Shown here piece by piece: positions 35,657 through 45,880 of a DNA stretch of 64,000 nt. The stretch is from contig CAUWAG010000003.1 in assembly GCA_963556695.1 (NCBI GenBank), positions 4,898,001-4,962,000 of the forward strand, read 5' to 3'. The notes beneath the pieces are model-generated. The model did no database searches. It had not been told where the DNA came from and saw only the letters and a program-made list of their open reading frames with translations. Position 1 is the first letter of the stretch. Every line of letters starts with the position of its first letter. The position numbers and the translations under genes were made by a program. The DNA is from Anthostomella pinea. Its lineage: Eukaryota > Ascomycota > Sordariomycetes > Xylariales > Xylariaceae.

Positions 35657-36418
35657 GTAGCAAAGCACCATGGCTTGCCTCCTCCACCGCGGAACCAACC
35701 CGCCGCACAGCCCCCAAGCGCCCCTCGAACATACAGCACCAGCGACTACCTATCACTCCTTTTTTACTCCTGCTACCACGCTCCCCGCCTCAGCGGGCAA
35801 TTCTTCCACGGCGCCGAGGGCGGGAGGGAGTTCGGCGGCATCGACGGCGAGCTGATTTTCTACCTCCATGAGATGAGACGATACGAGACGGGGCCGGTTG
35901 TCGACAATGAGGTAAGAGACCAGAGCGGGTGTCTGTATTGTGTCTTGATCACAGAAGTAAAGGAAGAGGGTGTTGTGGGGAAAGGGGAAAGGGAAAAGGG
36001 GATAGGGGCTAGGGGTTAGGGGGAAAGGGGTCAATAGAAGAGAACAAGCTATGCCCCGAAGTAACGCAATTCATGCAGGTTATAGGTATCGTCCTTACAT
36101 ATATGAACCTTTCGTTTTATCTCTGACCGCAACGGGAGCAGAGAGAGAGTCGCGAAGCAGGGCTTGCTGTTATTCAAGGTATGTGCTATTGGGGGACCAT
36201 GAACCCTACAGTCTGTTTCTACATTTGCCCCGTATCTCTTTCTCGTGTTTCCACCGCGACAGCAAGCCGGCGGCGGCATGAAATACAACTTTAAACGGCA
36301 TTACTACATGATTGCCAGCAACCTCGCCCGTGGTATTGTTGACGAAGAGTCGCGAATGGATACCTGTCCTCAGAATATCCGTCTCCTGTTGTCTTATCAT
36401 ACACATGACAGTCATTAG
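35657..36418 (+). pseudogene. Unrecognised two-exon gene or remnant lacking an in-frame start
   Basis: Two coding-like exons in one frame: 35657-35911 and 36263-36418, joined phase 0 by a 351-nt intron with a GTAAGA donor and a pyrimidine-rich CGACAG acceptor. The product reads as a compact protein: a Pro-rich start, then TYSTSDYLSLLFYSCYHAP, GIDGELIFYLHEMRRY and MKYNFKRHYYMIASNLARG, ending in SYHTHDSH. I do not recognise the family. No ATG lies in this frame after the stop at 35654. ATG 35670 is in another frame, so one indel or an unseen upstream exon is needed. The stop is 163 bp before an AT-rich TIR element, so the 3' part may also be altered. Gene-like composition is clear; integrity is doubtful. 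Confidence 0.45.
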
Positions 36419-36581
36419 CCTCCCTCGTGTGGCCATCCACGTGTCTGGGCCTGCAGCCCAGTCAATTACAGGCAACATATCTCTTCCGCTATCCCTTACC
36501 TAGGCCTCAGGCTTTAAGCTTATGTGGATTTGGTTCCAAGATGATGAAGCTTCTAATCCTTTGCTACACTGACCCGCCATA

Positions 36582-37144
36582 AGTCTCCGAGCATCCCCGC
36601 ATTTACACCAAAATGCCCTACCTTTGCGCTTTTATAACTAAAGACCTAAGGCTTTTTGAAATGAGATATTATAAGGAACTAATGTTTGAAAATGCTGAAG
36701 TTTTCGTAACTAATTTCTGAATATTTATTTTCTTAGCGACTAAAGTAGTAAGAAATAGATATATAAAAGTAAACTTTAAAATTAAAAATCTTAAATTCCA
36801 ATAAAGCTATTGAAAATGTTTAAAAAATTGTATGAGTTTTAATAAAGTTATATGATATTAAATAACACGTAATATACGCATAAGACGAAAAACCTTATTT
36901 GATAGATTTTTGAAAAAAAAAAAATATCTTCAAAAGTTATTTTTATCGAAAATTTAACCTTTAATAAAGTAATATTTACGACATTTATCTTCAAGATATC
37001 AAAGTTTTTAAATAAACCATTTTAATATTCCAGTAAGTTTAACCATACGTACTATAAGTATTTAAGTTGTATCTATTTTACTCGATTTATTACGATAGCG
37101 TAAAGTTGGGGTGTTTTGGTGTAAAACAGGGATGCTCGGAGACT
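36582..37144. mobile_element. AT-rich TIR transposon remnant or MITE with TA target duplication
   Basis: A 563-bp block, far more AT-rich than all flanking DNA. It is bounded by inverted repeats: AGTCTCCGAGCATCCC at the left (36582) and its exact complement ending at 37144. The repeats extend with mismatches to about 38 bp (ACACCAAAA.. and ..TTTTGGTGT). TA dinucleotides sit directly outside both ends (36580-36581 and 37145-37146), as expected for Tc1/mariner/pogo-type insertion. No transposase frame is present inside. The extreme AT content with many TA steps fits repeat-induced point mutation of a formerly repeated element, or a naturally AT-rich non-autonomous element. Confidence 0.85.
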
Positions 37145-37337
37145 TAGGGCCGGGGGGTATACCTAAGTAAGCAGGCAAAGCTAATCAGTTAGGAGAGTTT
37201 GCACGCTGCAGCCCAGCCCAGGTTGCAAGAGTATCTGGAGCTTTTGGTTACGTTTAAGTTCATCTCAAATGTAAAGTAGCTCAAAACAACCACTTGAGCA
37301 TACAAATTCGCGATCCAAGGCGCAGTTGATAGAATAA

Positions 37338-37600
37338 ATTCAACGGCTACTGGTTCCAAACGAACGACTAGTTACAATGTGATGTGCTAATGATCGACAA
37401 GGGTGAGTTGCAAAATCCATGCCCTCCAGACCTCTCCGGACAGTCCATCATCATCGAACGGCTACCGATTCCAAACGAACAACTACAACATGAAGTGCCG
37501 CTAATGATTGACAAGGGGTGAGTTGCATGCGAAAATCCATGCATGAAAACCATCCATTTCCTCCCAGACCTCCCCGCTACGAGCCATCATCGAACGGCTG
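37338..37600. repeat. Diverged tandem duplication of about 115-145 bp
   Basis: Two direct copies share CAACGGCTAC/CGAACGGCTACC, TTCCAAACGAAC, GACAAGGGTGAGTTGC and AAAATCCATGC, at about 37338-37453 and 37454-37598. A third copy appears to begin at about 37599 (CGAACGGCTGG) and then stops. The copies differ mainly by transitions and short insertions. The duplication lies between the TIR element and the eight-cysteine secreted protein. Confidence 0.7.
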
Positions 37601-37648
37601 GCTCATCGTGTCTCTCCTGATTCCGGGGAGGAATGAATGAATGCTCAA

Positions 37649-38081
37649 TCAAGTCCAGCAGACGCCCGAGCCGGGGCCAGGCTGGCACTGCACGCGTCCA
37701 CCGTTGCAGCCCCAGCACCCGTAGTTGCCAGCGCACTGGCATTTGCCCGGGTCGCAGTCGGACTTAGGGAGGCGGGTTCCGGAGCAGCGTGCTTCGATGC
37801 CGGACTACGTATCGATGGTTATCAAGTCAGTTCTCGGGAAACTGAAAAGGTTTCATCATAACTACCAGTTTGTACTTGTCGGGGTTGGCTGTCTAGGATG
37901 GGGGTGCCAGGAAGAAGAAGGAAATAATTCTCACCTCGTTCTCAACGTTATAACCCGTGAAGACGTCGGTCCCGCTGGTGATGGTCGTGAGTCCAGTTAC
38001 ATCCTCAGCCACGGAGGGCAGGGCAAGCACACCCCCAGCGGCGAGGGTGATGAGGAGAGTGAGGTGCTGGAAGGCCTTCAT
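37649..38081 (-). CDS. Small secreted eight-cysteine protein
   Basis: Two exons: 38081-37935 and 37804-37649, with a 130-nt phase-0 intron (100 aa). The signal peptide is MKAFQHLTLLITLAAGGVLA with probable processing near ALP. A short Thr/Gly-rich propiece-like stretch follows, then a compact cysteine-rich C terminus. The eight cysteines are in RCSG, DCDPGKCQC, YGCWGCNGG, VQCQP and GVCWT, at close spacing suggesting four disulfides. The Gly-rich loops and short length fit a secreted defensin-like, antimicrobial or effector-type peptide. I do not recognise a named family, and no function is assigned. The ORF-only reading of exon 1 would end in a hydrophobic tail (ISFFFLAPPS), which is intron sequence. 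Confidence 0.75.
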
Positions 38082-40607
38082 TTTTGCTGGTAGGCAGGCT
38101 TCTGTCGTCTAGGATAACGAGTTGCGATGGGAGAGTTTCCAATATGAGGAAGAGTGTGCGTGTGTGTTTGGTTTACTGTTGGGCTTTCCCAGTTGATGAT
38201 GGCGAGATGGGAAGAACGACGATGGGCGAGCGAGCCACGTCTTATATAGAAGAGGATTTCGGGTCTTTGGACTTCCTCGTTCCTCGGGAGCAATGGATGA
38301 TGTCCGTGTACGTCAGACACATTTGTCGTCTAAGTCCTCAACCAAACTTTGCTATGATCTTACGGCATCATAATCTCATGCTTGGTGTACGGCACAGTCA
38401 AGTCGAACTTCGGTGGAGTGCCGTGAACCCGAATCCGTTCGTCTGTACGCGCCATTGAAGCTGGTGCTTCTCACGCGTTGCCGCCTTCATTCGTAGCAAA
38501 TTCCCGTGCTGGAGGGTATTACCGGTAGCAGAGGAAGCGGTGTGGGCATGAGGCTAGCTTGGTGGCACAGATCGTCCCCTGAGTTCGGGTACGACGGAGG
38601 TGAAAATGAGCGAGCTCACAGGCTGGTGGATGATGGACCATGGATCTGGGCGATGGTAGATTGGTTGGTTGGTTGGTTGGGTGCGGTGTTTTAACGTCAG
38701 CAAGTGGCCTCAAGGGCAAGAGGACGCAACAATCAACTCCGCCCGTACATACATACATACAACTGGCTTCCGAAGCCAGTTTAAGCCTCCGTAAGGGCGA
38801 GGGTACCGTAGCTATGCGTTCACTGCTATTAGAACGTCGTGTTTGGTGTTTTGGGGCTCCGAAGAGCTAGCACGAAGCTCCTAACCTCCTATGTGCTAAT
38901 AGGTCACCATCTCAACGCCGACAGTATTACGAGCTCCTCTTACCGCCGCGGCAGTGGTTCACCGGCAATTTGAGCGGCCGTATGCGTATCGTCAGCCCCT
39001 TTTTTCGACGTGTTCGGCGTCGGGACTCTCCCGTATCCGTATTCGGGGCCGTCAAAGTCGGTCCGCCCAGAGCTAAAGAGCGGCATGGCTGATATTGGTC
39101 TAGTCTCCGCATGACAGCATCATTTGCTTACTAGAACCCTTCGCTCTCGCTTAGAAGGAACCAAAAGTCCGGCTCGCTTGGGCTTATGCCTGGCTGGCTG
39201 TGTTCGTTCTCATTCGTTGTGAGCGAAATCGAAGAGACGATTTCGTCGATTGGCTCAAGTTTAGCAGCCATCATGGCATGAAACAGTGTGTCACGATATG
39301 CTTACTCTAGTGGTGTTTGTGCTCTGGTTCCATAAACTCTCACTGACGAAGTGGTTGAACCTGTACTACGAATATGGCCATCCCTAAGTTAGTGCTTATG
39401 ATCGGTACCATAAAGAGTCGACGAATGAGTCCAGACGATTCACGTGGGAGTCTTTCCATGGAAAGTCGAAGCACTGTTGGGTAGAGGTGGGAGCTGCAGA
39501 GGTGGGAGCTGCAGATGTACAAGTGGCGTGGTGGTTATAAAGAAATGGTGGTGGCTGCAAGATGAAGAACGCATAAGAGGACTGGATTGGGAGAGTCGTA
39601 GAAGTGCGAATACTGGAGTGATGTTGCATCAGGCAGCGAGTGAAAGCAATGTGCTGCTGTCAGAAGAAACGAATGTTCATTGATTGATTGATTGTATTTA
39701 TCGTGGGTGCAGTCCCTCCATAGGGCAAACCACGCCTCCCAGAGCCATTGCATCGCAAGGTTGTAGAGGTGTCAGTCTAGATACATTCAGATCCGCGCAC
39801 GAGCCTATCCTCGCTGTAGCGGTACCAACCTGGAGTGACCAGATGGTTTTAGTCAATACCCAAGCGAATGTTCAGAGCAAGACTTGCTCTTAATGATGAG
39901 CCTATCTGAAGATCAAGGCCTTGCAAGGACTCGGTATACAGTGACCTAGGTTAGTCCTATCACAGGAGACATCGAGCTACGGTGACGATGTGTTGGAAGA
40001 AGTAACAAGTGAAAATTTGGGCAACTGATAGGTCATAATCCAGTTGTATCCTATGGTGTCTTGTAACGATGTTATGCAATGCCAACACGAGATAGTGATA
40101 TGAGTTCATTCGTTATTGCCGTTATAAAGCCTAACAAGTGAATCTCAATAGGCCGTACGGCAAGTTAGGACACCGCAAGCGACGCCTCTTCAATAGGGGC
40201 TGCCGCTACTATCACTGCTATGCATGCCAATACCAACAATTCACCGCCTACTCGCAAAGGAAAGACACTTAAATGGTTAACCAATCACCTAATGAATAAA
40301 CAATGAAGAGAAGTGACGAGAATATCTCAAGTTGGCGCTGTGATATCCTATATACTGCATCATGTACGCTACCTAGAACTCTGCTGCATCATAATCACAA
40401 CTGCCTAAGGACCCTAGGCCGAATCGCCATCGGACCCCTAAGCAGACAGTCCCGCACCCGCGTGCGAGCCAGATGATTCCGGAACAGCTTCTCCCACCCG
40501 GCGCATTCGGGCAAGCGGCGCCCCCCGAAGTCACGCGCGAGGTACTACTCGGCGTCACGGAGACAGGCCAGCCAGCGGCCGCTTTCGATATTCCTCTTCG
40601 CGCTCTC
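38082..40607. other. Intergenic region with simple repeats
   Basis: 2.5 kb without a supported gene. It contains (TTGG)5 at 38661-38680, a (TACA)4 run at 38746-38761, a 15-bp direct duplication at 39483-39512 and an (ATTG)4 run at 39679-39694. The left end is the promoter of the eight-cysteine protein. Confidence 0.5.
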
Positions 40608-42611
40608 CTAGAAGTCGATTTCGCCCCGGAAAATGTCGGGGTCGACACCGCTGACCACCTGCTCGCTGAGGTCGCGACGGCCCATCTGCGTGAAGACGCG
40701 CCGCAGCGTGTCGTAGAGGTTCGTGCTGCGGTTCTGTGTTGTCATGGCGTCGATCTGCGCGTCGCTGGCCTCGCCCCCTAGGAGCTCCCGGGCCTGCTCG
40801 CGGCCCTCCTTCTCGGCCGTCTTGTGCATGTTAAGCGCTGCCAGCAAGTGACCCGCGGCTTCGCTGTGGCATCCCATGTTAATGCAGCTCACTCCGAGGT
40901 TGTATCGCGCCCGTACGAAATTCGGGCGGAGCGTAAGGGCTTTTTCATACGCCGCGATAGCATCCTCGCTCTTGCCGCTGTTTGCAAGCGTCGCACCAAG
41001 TCGATTCCACAGCAGGTGGATTTGGTTCTGTTCGTTGGAAAGACCCAACTCTGAGGATGCTAGAGCAGACGAGAAGCAGTCTACCGCCTTGTCGTATTCT
41101 TCAGCACCATAAAAGAGAACGCCTAGGCCCACTTGCACATCAGGATCCATGTGTTCGCCGTCCGGGCTCAAACGCGCAGCGTTGATGAACAGTTGGGTAA
41201 CCTTGTCGTGTAGCTGCTGTCGGTCGGTGAAGCCCAGATCTGCTGCTGGGGAAAGGTCGGCGGGTGATATGATGGAAGGATACCTGATCGATAGCCACCG
41301 CTCCAAAGTCCGGTATGCTGTACTGTCATAGCCTTCGTTCGTATAAGAGACAGCCAGAGTCATAAGTGCAGTGGCGTTATTAGGATCGAGGTTCTTGGCT
41401 TGTTCGAGCGCCCGAATCGCCGCCGTCTCTTTCTCGTTTTGAGCCTGAGCTATGCCAAGCTGCACCCAGGCTTCGACATGTGAAGAGTTCTTTTGCGCCG
41501 CGGCCTCGAAGGCTAACGCGGCCAGTGAGAGGTTGCCTCCCTCCTCTAGAATCCGCATACCCTCCTCGAAGGGATTTGCGGTGTCCTCAAAGAGGTTGTC
41601 CTCCTCAAAGAGATAGTCATCCACTTGGGGGTCACCAATAAGTCTGCTATTGGCACCGAGACCGTTCCAATCTCCAAAGTGTTCACTCCATTCGGGGCCC
41701 CCAAGCTGATCGACCCACTCCTCTTCGTCGACGGTCTCCGTAGCGGCGGCACGCTCGGCCTGGATGCCTCTCCATATTGACTCGAAGTCTCCAAACTCGT
41801 TTGTTTCCGACTCTAGGATTTGCTCGTCTAGCTTGTTGAGCTCCGGTTCCATCGCTGCGGCCTCGTCACCTTCCTGCAATTCTTTATCTTGCAACTCCAG
41901 TTGCTTGAACTGCTCTTCCCATTGTTGGTCGTCAAGTTCAACTAGTTTTCCCTTCCCCTTTCCTTGGTCTGCTCTTTCCATAGGTTGTTGCGCAGGCTGA
42001 TACATCGGGTTGTTGTACATGCCACCCATACCGTAATTCATGCCCATATTGCCCATCCCCATGCCCATTCCCATCCCCATCATCGGACGCTGGTATTGCA
42101 TACCTGACGGCATGGGACTTGACCGTGACGAGGTCGCCTGGTTTTGCATTTGTTGGAACTTTGCGTAGTCGTCGGGGCTGAACTCGGTCCCCTGGGGAAC
42201 CTTGAACGCCGACTCCATGGCTGCTTGGGGGTTCTGCTGGAATTCGATGGCCCACGACGGGGAGGTCGAGTTCGCTCGGAGGTGGACGCCGTGCGCTGGG
42301 TGGTCCATTCGTACCTGGCTCATGCCTTCGAGCGGCATATCGGGTAACCGGCCGTTCTGCTGCATGAAGCCGTTCATCATCTGCCAGACGGAGCGTTAGT
42401 CGACGGAGGTCGCTAGATCCAAACGGGTCTCTCTTCTTACCTCATCTTGCGGACCGTGTTGGCCGGCGCTGCGGAAGCCGCCCACGCCAGCCTGAGGGCC
42501 GCCATTATGAATGCGGTCCCGTTGTAGACTGTTGTCCTCTTGTGTATGTTTTGTGAACTGGCTGAGCGGGTTGCCCGAGGTCGAGCACTCAGGCCCGCCG
42601 AGGAACGACAT
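40608..42611 (-). CDS. PEX5: Peroxisomal targeting signal receptor PEX5
   Basis: Two exons: 42611-42441 and 42380-40608, with a 60-nt intron (647 aa). The N terminus MSFLGGPEC carries the conserved cysteine (Cys9) that in PEX5 is mono-ubiquitinated for recycling. Aromatic pentapeptide (WxxxF-type) motifs for PEX14/PEX13 binding are visible: WAIEF (residue 100), WEEQF, WVDQL and WSEHF. A Met/Gly-rich stretch (MGMGMGMGMG) lies between the first motifs. The C-terminal half holds the tetratricopeptide repeats that bind PTS1 tripeptides, for example HVEAWVQLGIAQAQNEKE, LWNRLGATLANSGKSEDA and RARYNLGVSCINMG. The length is normal for the fungal receptor. It shuttles between cytosol and peroxisomal membrane to import matrix enzymes. 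Confidence 0.96.
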
Positions 42612-43455
42612 TTTGAAAAACAATGAATGCAAGGGATAAAAAAGAAGTAAAGTACTGGTAGGAGCACACAGACTAGGCAGTCAGTCAAGCTGTAGCCCGC
42701 ACGAGCAACGTTTGGGCACCACTGGTGTGATGGGGACCGTACGGAGGCACGCCGAGGTGGTTTGGAAGCAACTCGGGGACTGGGGCGGGCGGTTAGGTTC
42801 GTAGGGTCCGATGAAAGCGCTTCGACTGGCTAGAGCTGGTGAGTATAAGCTGGTGTTGGTCGTGGGAAAGATTACCATAGAGGGTATGAATGGAAATCAG
42901 ATGTCAAGAGTCAAGGTTTGTAAGGCGAACCACCTGCACCGCCTTACCGATTCACAAAGCCGATTGTGGGGGAGTGTGAGGTCACTTGGTACCGATGCCG
43001 AGGGACGTTGGAAGGCAAATTCTGGTAGCCTCCGACCGCCGACACTGCCCCTTTGAAAGATGCTACCCACTTACAACTCTATCAGTGTATCACTGGTTAA
43101 GAATGAACAGGCGCATAGCAGAAAGTGGAGATATATATTCAGGTAGTCGTGGTTCCGTGTCAACGCCGGCCCCAAATTAAATGGCTGTTCTACACACGCA
43201 GTCGTTGTACGTTGCTACATATACAAGGGTTCGGTCTTCTAGTTCAACCTCGCCGCCTTCTTGCCACCAGCCTTGAGATTCCGCCCAGGCTGATATAATG
43301 CTTCGTCCTCCACATTTCTGTCCGCCTCGCTATACCTCGGGACTATATTAGTTCTAAGACAAGCCCCAGGCCCGAAGTGAAGTACCCACAACCGCACATA
43401 CACCGCTTTCGTCAAGTGGTTTATACTGTGCTCTCCTCACCGCATGTCGCCATCT
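42612..43455. other. Intergenic region
   Basis: Between the PEX5 start and the RRM protein stop. It would contain the PEX5 promoter and 3' sequence of the RRM gene. No gene is seen. Confidence 0.5.
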
Positions 43456-44480
43456 CTAATCGCGCGGTCGTCCGACAGGGCTGGTACGCCTCTGCGAGTA
43501 GTCGACGCGCAGTTGGCGACCTCCAATAGCTGTCGACGAGATCTTCTCGTACCCCTTGATGGCACTCTCGACGTCGGTGAAGTCGGCGTGGGCGAAGCCA
43601 CGGGGCCAGCCGGTGTTGCGGTCAACGGCGACGCGGACGTCCGTGACGTTGTCCAGCTCACGGAATAGACGGTTCAGGTCCGCGTCCGACGTCTCGTAAG
43701 GGATGTTGCCGATGTATATCGAGTTCGTGGGCGTCGTGTTCTGGGGTCGCTGGCCACGTGCTTCGCTACGGCCGTCGCTGCTCGACGGCTTGCGGTGCTC
43801 GACGTTGATACGGCGGCCGTGCCAGAACGACTTGTGTACTTCTTCGACAGCGCGGTCGGCGGACTCCTTAGTGGTGAAAGTGATGAAGCCGAACCTTTAG
43901 TCTAATCAGCATTGATCCTTGTTAAAATTCCAAGCGCAGCATGTGGCAAGGGAGATGGTCAGCAGTTGCAATACTGTTGACGTACCCTCTGCTCAGTCCA
44001 CGGCCGTCGCGTCCAATGTTGATGGCGGTAATGTCTCCATACTTGCCGAAGGCCTCGCGCAGGTGGACATCGGTAGCATCGAAAGTCATGTTGCTGATGA
44101 AGATGCTGTGTCCATCACGGCCCCGCTCCCGCTCGGTCTGGCTCGACTCCAGCAGCGTGTCACTCTTAACGGTGGAGCCGGTTTCCTCGGTAGACTCGAT
44201 GGCGGCATCCTCAACCACCTGGTCCTTAGCCTCCTCAGCGACGCGCGAGGTCTGGGAGAAGTAACGAGCAAGGGGCAGGGTCGTGGCTGGCCGCATGTTG
44301 GCCTTGCTGACCTGCATGGCGAATGATGCGATCTGCTGCCGGGGAACAGCAGCAGCTCTTGACGAAGAGCATGCTGCTCGGAGGGCGGCACGACAGACTG
44401 AATGCCTGTCCCGAATTGTCAGTTGGCGGTCCTGATGATGAAGCAGGGTCTGGTAGAGACGATAGAGAGGTAGCTTACAT
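43456..44480 (-). CDS. Two-RRM RNA-binding protein, probably mitochondrial
   Basis: Three exons: 44480-44479 (only AT), 44405-43986, 43894-43456 (286 aa). The start codon is split AT|G by a 73-nt intron with an AACTGAC branch site. The resulting N terminus, MHSVCRAALRAACSSSRAAA followed by VPRQQIAS, is an Arg/Ala/Ser-rich presequence of the mitochondrial type and lacks acidic residues. Two RNA recognition motifs follow. RRM1 (about residues 100-178) has RNP2 SIFISNMTF and RNP1 GFGFITFTT, the latter made by splicing. RRM2 (about 196-270) has NSIYIGNIPY and RGFAHADF. A start at an internal Met (44317) would lose the presequence. Organelle RNA metabolism is inferred from the presequence; a nuclear role cannot be excluded. 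Confidence 0.85.
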
Positions 44481-45880
44481 CTTGACTGCTAGTTAGTTGA
44501 AAGGGGTGGGAATGTATATCCGATGAGAGGTCGAATGTGTAGGTGGTATGGATTGCTTGGGAGAGGTTTACTTGCGATAAAGGGTGACGGGTTTGAGAAA
44601 ATTTCAAATTGGCCGCTCAGGGTCGAATGCGCGATGATTAGAGCGCGCGCAGACTGGAGCTAAGGCGCCAGTTGACCCCAGCAGCGCTAGTCCGAAAGAG
44701 TGGCTAGCCTTGATATATACCTTAGGTGGGGCACTGGAGCCTCCAGCTCTGACACCCGGAGGCTTCGTGAATCGTGAGCACCACAGGACATCAACTGGAC
44801 GTTGTAGTGATTCATCGTAGACTACGACTTATCGGCTAGCAACAGCTGCCTATCAGTGAGATCGGTTTCGCCATCAGAATATATATATATATATATTGGG
44901 GCAATGTGCATCTACACAGGTTCAGCTCAAGTTCTCACTTGAGATACGACGTCTTTCGGATGGGCACAACCCCATCAAGGTGCCTTATGTATATCTGCAG
45001 TAGCACTCTTTCAACAATTCACTTGTCATTTTCATATTCTACCAGCAGAGACGCGAGAAGATGAAGTGTTTGTTCAGGCGATTAGTGTCCTGTAGCTTGC
45101 TAGCAGGTATATGGACTCGCTACCATATTTATTCTCTTCTAAAGCAAAGAGTTGCGTCTCGACGCTTGCTCGTACACGTTATCGCTACTCGAGTCGTTCA
45201 AAATGCTGCCTGTCTCCTCCGCCTTTCTCACGCTTTGTCCTCCCATTTCTTCTACACATGACCGACAATTCTCGTCGACAGCCACGTTCAAGTACTCCAA
45301 ACAAGCCCGTGCCATATTGCACCCGGGCCGCAAGACGATGGGTATATCTACGCTTCAGAAAAGCTCAACACCGGGAATATGAAGAGAAGGCGAAATAGGC
45401 CAGAGCCATTCCCCTCCGGGCTCTGTGCCAATACAATGGGGTATTCCAGCCGGCCATCCATCCACAACCATAATACACCATTGCAGTGCCTCTCCTTTCC
45501 TGTTGTTTTTTATCCCTTGATCCATAACGAATCGGCCCCGCGCCATCGATAATAGATAGCCGAGGTGGCGAACATAGAAGTCCATACCCATCCGCTGCAG
45601 TCCAGCAGTTGGCCAAACCTTATCTCCTCAAACGCCTAGTCAAGCACACCGGTGGCCCTATTCCGACAAAGTACAACGCGGAATTCGCGAGCCATAGGGG
45701 AAGTAGAGTATCTTATACGGTGTTTGCGTGCCGAGACGTTGTCCGCGTCTGGCGCGTCAGGTACGCTAGGGGGTATCGAATAGTCGCTCTAGACGTCTGG
45801 TATATGCATGGCTGCTGTAATCATCGGTTTTTGATAGAACAAATGGAAAAATGATAGAAACCGCGGTCACCGTCGATATA
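44481..45880. other. Intergenic region
   Basis: 1.4 kb. It holds an (AT)9 tract at 44879-44896. A plus-strand start-like context lies at 45061 (MKCLFRRLVSCSLLA), but the only in-frame intron would be 38 nt. No gene is supported. Confidence 0.5.
44879..44896. repeat. (AT)9 microsatellite
   Basis: Nine AT dinucleotides about 400 bp upstream of the RRM gene, which starts on the minus strand at 44480. Confidence 0.85.

Noticed and set aside
45061..45398. Possible small two-exon gene (MKCLFRRLVSCSLLA..) with a start-like context
   Set aside because: The only in-frame intron (45107-45144) would be 38 nt, below what the other genes here use, and the product has no motif or secretion pattern.
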